A stretch of 36,312 nucleotides of DNA from Lachnospiraceae bacterium (lineage in GTDB: Bacteria > Bacillota > Clostridia > Lachnospirales > Lachnospiraceae). The notes under the pieces are model-generated. The model was not told where the DNA came from, did not search any database, and was given only the letters and a program-made list of their open reading frames with translations. How positions within the stretch are numbered: position 1 is the stretch's first letter; each line of letters opens with the position of its first letter. A program made the position numbers and the translations under genes. The stretch lies in the NCBI GenBank assembly GCA_017620375.1, contig JAFZQN010000098.1, positions 1 to 36,312 on the forward strand, in the 5' to 3' direction. This document shows positions 1-6,241 of the stretch, one piece after another.

Positions 1-891
1 GTTACCCTCGATAGAGGTCATAAGTGCTGTTTCCTCACCACATACGAATGCACCTGCACCAAGTCTTAACTCTATATCAAAATCAAATCCTGTTCCAAAG
101 ATATCTTTTCCAAGTAAGCCGTACTCTCTTGCCTGTCCGATAGCGATGTTCAGACGCTGTACAGCGATAGGGTACTCAGCACGTACGTAGATATAACCCT
201 GTGAAGCGCCGATAGCATATCCTGCGATAGCCATAGCCTCAAGTACTGCATGAGGATCGCCTTCAAGAACCGAACGGTCCATGAATGCACCGGGGTCACC
301 CTCGTCTGCGTTACAACAAACATACTTCTGTCCGCCGTCCTGAACAAGGTTGCGGGCAAGCTGCCACTTTCTTCCGGTAGGGAAGCCGGCGCCGCCACGT
401 CCGCGAAGACCGGAATCAAGGATAACCTGGATAACTTCCTCGGGAGTCATGCTGGTAAGAACTTTTCCAAGTGCCTCATATCCGCGGGTACCGATGTACT
501 CATCGATGTTCTCGGGATTGATAACACCACAGTTACGAAGAGCGATACGATGCTGCTTCTTGTAGAAGTTGGTGTCTGCAAGGGACTTAATGCCCTCATC
601 GGTAACTGTCTCCTCATATACGAGACGCTTAACTACTCTACCCTTTACTAAGTGCTCTGAAACGATCTCAGGGATATCCTCATCCTTAACCATCGAATAG
701 AAAACAGCCTCAGGGTAAACGATCATGATAGGACCTAATGCGCAAAGTCCGTGACAGCCGGTCTGAACTACGGATACTTCCTTATCAAGACCTGCTTTTG
801 CAATCTCAGTGCGCAGTGTTTCCATAATCTTCTGACTTCCAGAAGAAGTACAGCCGGTTCCACCGCATACTAATACATGTGAACGATACAT
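1..891 (-). CDS. hydB: NADH-binding NuoF/HydB subunit of bifurcating [FeFe]-hydrogenase (3' part missing)
   Basis: The reading frame is open from an ATG at 891 to the left edge (297 codons visible), preceded by a strong AGGAGG site. The N-terminus is a thioredoxin-like [2Fe-2S] domain (Cys9, Cys14 and a later QTGCHGLC motif). It is followed by the NuoF core: a glycine-rich GLRGRGGAGFPTGRKW segment for FMN, then CNADEGDPGAF for NADH, then GAGAFVCGEETAL near the edge. In this family the subunit takes electrons from NADH and, with ferredoxin, feeds the HydA hydrogenase. The missing part should contain the NuoF 4Fe-4S site and C-terminal ferredoxin domains. It is the fourth gene of a minus-strand operon, 18 bases after the [2Fe-2S] gene. 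NADP-type or formate dehydrogenase-linked NuoF homologues are possible, but the operon order favours hydrogenase. Confidence 0.93.
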   Translation of the reverse strand, partial: MYRSHVLVCGGTGCTSSGSQKIMETLRTEIAKAGLDKEVSVVQTGCHGLCALGPIMIVYPEAVFYSMVKDEDIPEIVSEHLVKGRVVKRLVYEETVTDEGIKSLADTNFYKKQHRIALRNCGVINPENIDEYIGTRGYEALGKVLTSMTPEEVIQVILDSGLRGRGGAGFPTGRKWQLARNLVQDGGQKYVCCNADEGDPGAFMDRSVLEGDPHAVLEAMAIAGYAIGASQGYIYVRAEYPIAVQRLNIAIGQAREYGLLGKDIFGTGFDFDIELRLGAGAFVCGEETALMTSIEGN

Positions 892-909
892 TTTATACCT
901 CCTCTGAAA

Positions 910-1281
910 TTATAAAGTAGTAGAATTTAAAGTATATTCCTTAATAGGCTGGCCGCCGTTTAAGTGACGGTTAACAACCTCTAAAGCCTTATCAGGTGTC
1001 ATCTTAACATATGTAACCTTTTCCTTGCCGGGCTCGTATACTTCTACGATGGGCTCATATTGGCAAAGACCGATGCAGCCTGTCTGGGTAACTGCTACCT
1101 TGTCAAGCTTCTTCTCTGCTACAGCTTCTGCCAAAGTATTAAGTACCGGACGAGCGCCGCTTGCGATACCGCAGGTAGCCATACCGACAACTACTCTTGT
1201 CTGATCGCTGTCTTCACTACGAAGAGCTACGCTTCCCTGCATTTTTTCTCTTATTGCCTTTAATTCTTCAAGAGACTTCAT
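910..1281 (-). CDS. thioredoxin-like [2Fe-2S] ferredoxin protein of the hydrogenase operon
   Basis: This 123-residue protein has cysteines in a GMATCGIASGARPV segment and in QTGCIGLC, the pattern of the small thioredoxin-like [2Fe-2S] proteins found in clostridial hyd operons (sometimes called HydD). It resembles the N-terminal domain of the downstream NuoF, so the operon holds the same electron-carrier fold twice. The start ATG follows AGGAGGAACAAA at ideal spacing. It lies 42 bases after the small ATPase gene and 18 bases before hydB. Its role in the complex is inferred as accessory electron carrier or assembly partner; no enzyme activity of its own is expected. Confidence 0.9.
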   Translation of the reverse strand: MKSLEELKAIREKMQGSVALRSEDSDQTRVVVGMATCGIASGARPVLNTLAEAVAEKKLDKVAVTQTGCIGLCQYEPIVEVYEPGKEKVTYVKMTPDKALEVVNRHLNGGQPIKEYTLNSTTL

Positions 1282-1323
1282 TTTGTTCCTCCTATATAAT
1301 TATATTGGTACAATTTTTATAAA

Positions 1324-1884
1324 TCAGAATTCCTGTCCCGCATTTACCTCTGCGGTATTTTCCTTTAAAAAATCCCTGATATACTCAGATACCTCCGGTT
1401 CGTTAAAAGAAACATCACCGCCGAGTATCTCCTTAAACTCCCTCGTATCAAGCGTGAACTCTGCATCATCCACCTTATATCGGTAGACCAGATCCATATC
1501 CCCGCTCTGGGTGACCAGCATGTGTACCGTTGAGACCATATCTCCGAGCGGCATGCGGTCAATACTCGAAAGCACAAACACACAGGTGACCGTAGTCCCC
1601 ACATTCTTTTCGGAAACTATATCAAAACTTCCTCCGGTGCTCTCAGCAGCCATCTTAAAGAACGGAACTCCGAGGCCCACCTTTCTGGTGGTCCTGGTGG
1701 TGTAAAACGGATCAGTTACCGCTTCCACCTGCTCTTTAGTCATTCCGCAGCCGTCATCTTCTATGATGACCGTCAAAGTATCCGCTTTCGTATCGATGAG
1801 ACATGAAAGCTTTGTAAGCTTCGCACCGGCTTTTACGGAATTCTGTGCTACATCGAGGATATTAAGTGAGATTTCAGGCATCAT
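1324..1884 (-). CDS. small GHKL ATP-binding protein in hydrogenase operon
   Basis: The first about 105 of 186 residues form a histidine-kinase-type ATPase fold: N-box LDVAQNSVKAGA, G1 box DDGCGM, G2 box GLGVP and a late GTT. There is no dimerisation/phosphoacceptor histidine domain and no membrane segment, so it is not a normal sensor kinase. The C-terminal 80 residues match no domain I recognise. Proteins of this type sit between nuoE and the [2Fe-2S] gene in many clostridial hyd operons and are annotated as ATP-binding or anti-sigma-like. A regulatory protein-kinase or partner-switch role is inferred from the fold. A second, distinct GHKL protein is encoded in the divergent operon. Start at ATG 1884; the next codon is also ATG, so the start may be one residue later. 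Confidence 0.85.
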   Translation of the reverse strand: MMPEISLNILDVAQNSVKAGAKLTKLSCLIDTKADTLTVIIEDDGCGMTKEQVEAVTDPFYTTRTTRKVGLGVPFFKMAAESTGGSFDIVSEKNVGTTVTCVFVLSSIDRMPLGDMVSTVHMLVTQSGDMDLVYRYKVDDAEFTLDTREFKEILGGDVSFNEPEVSEYIRDFLKENTAEVNAGQEF

Positions 1885-1905
1885 AAGGAATCACCTAATT
1901 CGAAT

Positions 1906-2397
1906 TTACTCATACTTAGCAAGAATCTCATCAATCTTGTCAACTGTCATCTTGCCGTATACATCTTCATTGATCGTCATTACAGGAGCAAGTCCGCAAG
2001 CACCTACGCAACGGCAAGCCTCAAGTGAATACTTTCCGTCGGGAGTGCACTCTCCACCCTGGATTCCAAGCTTCTCGATAAGCTTGTCATAGATGTCGCC
2101 CGAACCTTTAACATAGCAGGCAGTACCTAAACATACTGAAATCTTGTACTTTCCCTTGGGATAAAGTGAGAACTGAGCATAGAATGTAACGATACCGTAG
2201 ATTTTCTCGATCGGAACGTTCATTACATCTGAAATGATCTTTTGTACCTCATAAGGAAGGTACCCATAAATATCCTGAGCCTTCTGTAAGATGGGCATAA
2301 GGCAGCCCTTCTCATCCTTTAACTCAGCGATAACCGCACGAAGCTTAGCCTCTTGCTCCGGCGTGCCATTGAAAGGGATGTTCTTTTTAGAACCCAT
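1906..2397 (-). CDS. hydC: NuoE/HydC-like [2Fe-2S] subunit of bifurcating hydrogenase
   Basis: A 163-residue protein of the NuoE family. The four [2Fe-2S] ligands are visible as CLGTAC and, later, CRCVGAC, in the usual thioredoxin-like fold; the N-terminal helical part includes the typical LMPILQKAQDIYGYLP motif. In trimeric hydrogenases this subunit carries electrons between NuoF/HydB and HydA. The ATG at 2397 is preceded by AAGGAGG with 7-base spacing; a TTG two codons upstream overlaps the spacer and is rejected. It is the first gene of the minus-strand operon, 21 bases before the ATPase gene, and follows a promoter at 2494-2522 and a structured leader of about 90 bases. Confidence 0.93.
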   Translation of the reverse strand: MGSKKNIPFNGTPEQEAKLRAVIAELKDEKGCLMPILQKAQDIYGYLPYEVQKIISDVMNVPIEKIYGIVTFYAQFSLYPKGKYKISVCLGTACYVKGSGDIYDKLIEKLGIQGGECTPDGKYSLEACRCVGACGLAPVMTINEDVYGKMTVDKIDEILAKYE

Positions 2398-2403
2398 TTT
2401 CAA

Positions 2404-2490
2404 ACCTCCTTGAAAATATGATTGGCGAAGCCTTTCTCCCTCTTTGGCGCAAAAGGGCGCACGTAAAGAAGGCGAGTCTCCGCAGTTAAA
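2404..2490 (-). other. structured leader of hyd operon
   Basis: The untranslated leader of the minus-strand hydrogenase operon contains short inverted repeats: GGC-GAA-GCC, a GCGC-CCTTTT-GCGC stem, and a GCCTTTCT/AGAAGGC pairing with one bulge around it. No known riboswitch pattern or terminator T-run was recognised. It may only be folding background. Confidence 0.35.
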
Positions 2491-2493
2491 CTC

Positions 2494-2522
2494 ATTTTAT
2501 CATAGTTTTGCAATAAAATCAA
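2494..2522 (-). promoter_or_regulatory. promoter of the hyd operon
   Basis: On the minus strand a TTGATT -35 box (2517-2522) and a TAAAAT -10 box (2494-2499) are separated by exactly 17 bases. It faces hydC with a leader of roughly 90 bases. Confidence 0.6.
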
Positions 2523-2576
2523 TAAACTTTTTCCACAAAAAAAGAAAGTTAAAAAAACAGAATTGTCAATAATTGT

Positions 2577-2605
2577 TTGATATTTTTTTCTTTTTATGAT
2601 ATATT
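2577..2605 (+). promoter_or_regulatory. candidate promoter of the divergent sensor operon
   Basis: TTGATA (2577-2582) and TATATT (2600-2605) are spaced 17 bases apart; a TATAAT at 2611-2616 is an alternative -10 box. Downstream, TTGTGA (2640-2645) and TCACAA (2664-2669) form a small inverted repeat that could be an operator, but this is weak. Confidence 0.45.
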
Positions 2606-2683
2606 GTTACTATAATTCAAGAGCAGGTAGCGCAGCGGATTGTGAATACATTTTAGCGCTTCATCACAAGAAAGGGACACTAT

Positions 2684-3034
2684 ATGACAATTAACGACGT
2701 ACAAACAATATTACACGGCAGATTTATATGCGGAGAAGAACATGCAGACCGCGAGATCCACTCCGCCTGCGGCTCAGATATGATGAGTGACGTGCTTGCA
2801 TTCGTAAAGGATCAGGCAGTGCTCCTTACCGGACTGTGCAATCCACAGGTCATCCGTACAGCAGAGATGATCGATATTTACTGCATAGTATTCATACGTG
2901 GTAAAAAGCCCACCGAGGAAATGATCGAAATGGCGAAGGAAAGGGATATCGCCATCATCTGTACCGACCACAGGATGTTCAATGCCTGCGGTATGCTTTA
3001 CGATAACGGCCTTCGAGGAGGTAAACCGTATTGA
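2684..3034 (+). CDS. DRTGG domain protein (first copy)
   Basis: A 116-residue soluble protein consistent with a stand-alone DRTGG domain, a fold otherwise found next to CBS domains and in phosphotransacetylase-like proteins, where it is thought to bind a ligand. It contains an ADREIHSACGSDMMSDVLAF segment typical of the family and a C-terminal stretch with two cysteines. The start ATG follows AAAGGG. It opens the plus-strand operon, and its TGA overlaps the TTG start of the next gene by four bases, which implies translational coupling. Such genes recur beside hydrogenase-like and PHP genes in Clostridia; the molecular role is not established. Confidence 0.8.
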   Translation: MTINDVQTILHGRFICGEEHADREIHSACGSDMMSDVLAFVKDQAVLLTGLCNPQVIRTAEMIDIYCIVFIRGKKPTEEMIEMAKERDIAIICTDHRMFNACGMLYDNGLRGGKPY

Positions 3035-3453
3035 GCGATTCTTTAAAACTTCAATATATTATCTCCGACGAAGATTTCACCAGGGCAGGGGAAGCCTCGG
3101 GTGATGTTAAGTCAAAATTAAAGATGATGGGCGTAAACCCTGATGTTATCCGTAAGGTTTCCATCGCCATGTACGAGGGCGAGATAAACATGGTCATCCA
3201 TGCAAACGGCGGCGTGATAGACGTTATCATCACTCCAAAGGATATCACCATGATCCTTAAGGATAAAGGCCCCGGCATAAAGGACGTGGACCTTGCCATG
3301 CAGGCAGGCTACTCCACCGCTTCCGAGAATGTAAGAGCTCTGGGCTTTGGAGCCGGTATGGGCCTTCCCAACATGAAAAAGTATTCCGACGAAATGAACA
3401 TCGAGACCGAGCTCGGAGTCGGGACCACAGTAACTATGAAAGTTAACTTCTAA
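3031..3453 (+). CDS. RsbW-like anti-sigma/serine kinase (GHKL) protein
   Basis: A 140-residue single-domain GHKL ATPase: N-box EGEINMVIHA (the E and N expected to bind Mg-ATP), G1 box DKGPGI, G2 box GFGAGMGLP and terminal GTTVTMKVNF. Length and motif order match the SpoIIAB/RsbW group, which phosphorylate an STAS partner or hold a sigma factor; no such partner is encoded here. The start is TTG at 3031, chosen because AGGAGG lies 9 bases upstream and the family's N-terminal strand begins there; it overlaps the preceding stop as TTGA. Its place between a DRTGG protein and an H-cluster protein suggests it relays a redox or hydrogen signal, which is inference. Confidence 0.85.
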   Translation: MSDSLKLQYIISDEDFTRAGEASGDVKSKLKMMGVNPDVIRKVSIAMYEGEINMVIHANGGVIDVIITPKDITMILKDKGPGIKDVDLAMQAGYSTASENVRALGFGAGMGLPNMKKYSDEMNIETELGVGTTVTMKVNF

Positions 3454-3532
3454 GATAACTGTTTTATTCTGTTATCCCAAACAGCGTGAAAGGACAGGAA
3501 ATGTCTTCCTGAGCGCAGCGAAGGATCTTAAA
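3454..3532. repeat. intergenic hairpins with REP-like core
   Basis: Between the anti-sigma gene and the hydrogenase-like gene are a GATAAC/GTTATC hairpin (3454-3459 and 3471-3476) and a palindromic segment near 3507-3524 reading CCTGAGCGCAGCGAAGG. The latter resembles short dispersed palindromes found in many bacterial genomes. Neither has a T-run, so they are not classic terminators. Confidence 0.4.
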
Positions 3533-3558
3533 AGGTAAAAGGAAAAGGTAATACTATC

Positions 3559-4836
3559 ATGAGCGAATTCTACACATCGGTCCACTTAGACAAGGACTTA
3601 TGTAAGGGGTGTATAAATTGTATAAAGCGATGTCCGACCGAAGCCATCCGTGTACGAAACGGCAAAGCGGTCATCACAAAAGAATACTGCATTGACTGCG
3701 GTGAATGCATAAGGATCTGTAAAAACCATGCAAAGCTGGCTACCACCGACTCCATGGAGAACATCCGCAACTACAAATATGTTGTGGCTCTTCCCGCACC
3801 GTCTCTTTATGCCCAGGCAAACAACCTGGATGACGTTAATATCGTACTCTCCGCCTTAAAGGAAATGGGCTTTGACGATGTATTCGAGGTAAGTGCTGCT
3901 GCAGAGGTGGTAAGTCTTCTTTCCAGAAAATATATCGATGAACATAAGGACAAGTGGCCTATCATCAGTACTGCATGTCCTTCGATAGTACGTCTTATAC
4001 GTGTACGTTTCCCTAACCTTTTGGAACATCTGATGCCCATTAAGCCTCCCATGGAGATAGCTGCCGAGATGGCCAGAAAACGCGCCATGGAGAAAACAGG
4101 GCTTCCTTCGGAGGATATCGGTATCTTCTTCCTTTCTCCGTGTCCCGCAAAGGTTACTTCGGTCAAGTCTCCCATCGGCTATGAAAAGAGCAATGTTGAC
4201 CAGGTTGTCGCTATAAAAGATATTTATCCCAAGCTTATCTCAGCCATGACTCACGTGGTAGAGGAAAACAAAGTTGAGGAGCTTTCGGAATCAGGCCGTA
4301 TCGGTATCGGCTGGGGCAGAATAGGCGGCGAAGCTGCCGGACTGCTCACAGACTCTTACCTTGCTGCCGACGGTATAGAGAATGTTATCAAGGTCTTAGA
4401 GGACTTAGAGGACAGCAAGTTCTCAAGCGAACTCTCATTTATAGAGCTTAATGCCTGCACGGGCGGCTGCGTAGGCGGTGTTCTTCAGGTGGAGAATCCT
4501 TTCCTAGCTATCGTTAAGCTTAAGGGCTTACGTAAGTATCTGCCGGTAGCAAAGGTTCATGATGCTCCCAAGGATATCAGTTCCGAGTGGACCAAGAATG
4601 TGGAATATCTGCCCGTATTTAAGCTAGCTGACAGCTTACTCGAGTCCCTCAACAAGATGGCTCAGGTTGATGAGCTGTGCAAGAAGTTCCCCGGACTTGA
4701 CTGCGGTTCCTGCGGTGCTCCTACCTGCAGGGCTTTGGCAAGGGATATCGTCCGCGGCGTAGCAAACGAGAAGGACTGTATCCACATCCTAAGAGAGTAC
4801 ATCCATAAGATTTCTGATGAGTTTTCTCATCTTTAA
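3559..4836 (+). CDS. sensory-type [FeFe]-hydrogenase-like protein (HydS-like)
   Basis: In 425 residues: two 4Fe-4S ferredoxin motifs (Cys15/18/21/25 and Cys44/47/50/54), an H-cluster domain, and a C-terminal 4Fe-4S domain (GLDCGSCGAPTC, Cys382/385/390 and Cys407). The three H-cluster signatures are altered but keep all four cluster cysteines: STACPS (Cys140), LSPCPAK (Cys195) and NACTGGCVGG (Cys300, Cys304). Ala139 replaces the cysteine that shuttles protons in catalytic enzymes (TSCCP), and the methionine of MPC is serine. This substitution is known from putative sensory hydrogenases such as Thermotoga HydS. Unlike many of those, the protein ends just after the FeS domain, with no PAS, kinase or phosphatase output domain. 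It probably senses redox state or hydrogen and signals to its neighbours (inference). It sits opposite the catalytic hyd operon. Confidence 0.87.
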   Translation: MSEFYTSVHLDKDLCKGCINCIKRCPTEAIRVRNGKAVITKEYCIDCGECIRICKNHAKLATTDSMENIRNYKYVVALPAPSLYAQANNLDDVNIVLSALKEMGFDDVFEVSAAAEVVSLLSRKYIDEHKDKWPIISTACPSIVRLIRVRFPNLLEHLMPIKPPMEIAAEMARKRAMEKTGLPSEDIGIFFLSPCPAKVTSVKSPIGYEKSNVDQVVAIKDIYPKLISAMTHVVEENKVEELSESGRIGIGWGRIGGEAAGLLTDSYLAADGIENVIKVLEDLEDSKFSSELSFIELNACTGGCVGGVLQVENPFLAIVKLKGLRKYLPVAKVHDAPKDISSEWTKNVEYLPVFKLADSLLESLNKMAQVDELCKKFPGLDCGSCGAPTCRALARDIVRGVANEKDCIHILREYIHKISDEFSHL

Positions 4837-4842
4837 TTACTA

Positions 4843-5087
4843 GGTCGTCAGAGTCCCGGCACAGATAAAACCCATCACCGCTTAGTCGGGATATGCTAGA
4901 CGACCGCTTCATCATCTTCTCTGCGGACACTCGCAATCGTACGTCCGCCTGATGCCGGACGTACTTGTGCTTCGTTCAAAAATCGGTTTGGATAACCGAT
5001 TTTTGCCTTGCTCCGATGATTCATCGGCCGAAGCATATCCGCGACACGCTTAAAGGTTTTATCTTGTGTCCGAGACTCTTTCCGACC
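4843..5087. repeat. 245-bp imperfect inverted repeat inside the sensor operon
   Basis: The left arm (from 4843: GGTCGTCAGAGTC, then CACAGATAAAACC) pairs with the right arm (5055-5087, read backwards GGTCGGAAAGAGTCTCGG then ACAAGATAAAACC). The pairing continues inward with gaps: CGCTTAGTCGGGATATGCT against AAGCGTGTCGCGGATATGCT, and CTTCATCATC against GATGAATCATC. The centre holds two perfect smaller hairpins: GTACGTCCG/CGGACGTAC (4939-4964) and AAAAATCGGTT/AACCGATTTTT (4978-5004 area). It carries no gene and fills the space between the hydrogenase-like gene and the second DRTGG gene. It could be a non-autonomous mobile element, a REP-like array or a folded RNA. Confidence 0.75.
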
Positions 5088-5121
5088 ATGATACTTTAAG
5101 TTGAGAATGAAAGGAAAACAT

Positions 5122-5454
5122 ATGACAGTTAATGAATTAAAAAAGATACCGGAATTCACTCTACTTAATGAGGGTGATATGAATAAAGAGATCACACGTC
5201 CCTTCTGCTGTGACCTGCTGAGCGTAGCGATGAGCAAAGCTCCGTCAGGGGCAGCCTGGGTTACGATCATGGGTAATACTAATGCACTGGCAGTCTCCTC
5301 TCTTACCGATTGTGCATGCATCATTCTTGCAGAGGGAACTTCACTCGATCCGAATGTTGTGCATAAAGCTCAGGTTCAGGAGATCACCTTGTTTGAGACC
5401 GAGCTTCCGATATTTGAAGCATCACTTAAGGTATACGAGTTACTGCAGGGTTAA
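5122..5454 (+). CDS. DRTGG domain protein (second copy)
   Basis: A 110-residue DRTGG protein, a paralogue of the first but clearly diverged. The ATG at 5122 is taken as start because AAAGGA lies 7-8 bases upstream; an in-frame TTG at 5101 would fall just after the inverted repeat and has no ribosome site. The protein has an N-terminal TVNELKKIPEF helix and a central hydrophobic segment with two cysteines. It lies 35 bases after the inverted repeat and 24 bases before the PHP gene. DRTGG genes paired with PHP genes occur near hydrogenase-like genes in Clostridia; a ligand- or partner-binding role is presumed. Confidence 0.78.
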   Translation: MTVNELKKIPEFTLLNEGDMNKEITRPFCCDLLSVAMSKAPSGAAWVTIMGNTNALAVSSLTDCACIILAEGTSLDPNVVHKAQVQEITLFETELPIFEASLKVYELLQG

Positions 5455-5478
5455 CAGCATCTAAAGAAAGCATATATC

Positions 5479-6192
5479 ATGATCAACCTTAGTTACGATT
5501 TTCACATACATACATGTCTTTCTCCCTGCGGTGATAATGACATGACTCCGGCTAACATAGTCGGTATGGCGGCTCTGAAAGGGCTTGATGCTATAGCCAT
5601 CACCGACCATAACAGTTCTCTCAACTGCCCGGCTGCCATGAAACTGGGGGAAGCATACGGAGTACTTGTTATCCCGGGCATGGAGCTTACCACCGAAGAG
5701 GAAGCTCATGTGGTCTGCCTTTTCCCGGCACTCGAAAATGCACTGGCTTTCAGTGAGTATGTTTACGAACGTTTACTTCCCATAAAAAATAAGCCCGAGA
5801 TCTTCGGGCATCAATACATTATGGATGAGGACGAGAATATAACCGGTGAGATAGAGCACCTGCTGATCAATGCCACATCCATAGGTTTTTCGGACGTTTC
5901 ACGGGAGCTCAAGCCATTCGGCGGTGTCATGATACCGGCTCATGTGGATAAATCCACCACCAGTATCATCTCCAACTTAGGTTTTATACCGCCCGACAGT
6001 GATTTTAGAACATTTGAATGTAAGAATATGGCAAACCTGCATCAATTACGGCGTGACCATCCGTACCTGCAGAACTGCAAGGTTATAACCGATTCAGATG
6101 CACATTATCTGGAACACATAAATGAGCCTGTCAATACCATTAATATCAAGGATAAAAGTATTAATTCTATTTTAAATTACATAAACACTTAA
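5479..6192 (+). CDS. PHP domain phosphoesterase
   Basis: A 237-residue protein covering a complete PHP (polymerase and histidinol phosphatase) domain. Metal-binding motifs are all present: FHIHT near the N-terminus, TDHN, GMELTTEEEAHVV, PAHVDK and DSDAHY near the C-terminus. Members hydrolyse phosphate esters or small nucleotides with a tri-metal centre; the substrate cannot be told from sequence. It ends the plus-strand operon and is followed at once by a terminator. In a pathway with GHKL and DRTGG proteins it could act as a phosphatase or nucleotide hydrolase, which is inference. Confidence 0.88.
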   Translation: MINLSYDFHIHTCLSPCGDNDMTPANIVGMAALKGLDAIAITDHNSSLNCPAAMKLGEAYGVLVIPGMELTTEEEAHVVCLFPALENALAFSEYVYERLLPIKNKPEIFGHQYIMDEDENITGEIEHLLINATSIGFSDVSRELKPFGGVMIPAHVDKSTTSIISNLGFIPPDSDFRTFECKNMANLHQLRRDHPYLQNCKVITDSDAHYLEHINEPVNTINIKDKSINSILNYINT

Positions 6193-6229
6193 AAAACACT
6201 CTATGACTCAAATAGCATAGAGTGTTTTT
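6192..6229. terminator. bidirectional Rho-independent terminator
   Basis: A perfect 14-bp stem AAAAACACTCTATG/CATAGAGTGTTTTT with a 10-base loop. A-runs on one side and T-runs on the other serve both the PHP operon (plus) and the DUF4139 gene (minus). Confidence 0.92.
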
Positions 6230-6241
6230 CTTATCAAAGCA

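Noticed and set aside
250-651. Plus-strand open frame at the left edge
   Set aside because: It lies antisense to the clearly conserved NuoF/HydB frame.
2404-2683. Riboswitch or T-box in the divergent hyd promoter region
   Set aside because: Only short hairpins are present; no conserved riboswitch core or antiterminator was seen.
4721-5324. Minus-strand open frames across the palindrome
   Set aside because: They arise from inverted-repeat sequence and from antisense of the DRTGG gene; no ribosome sites or family match.
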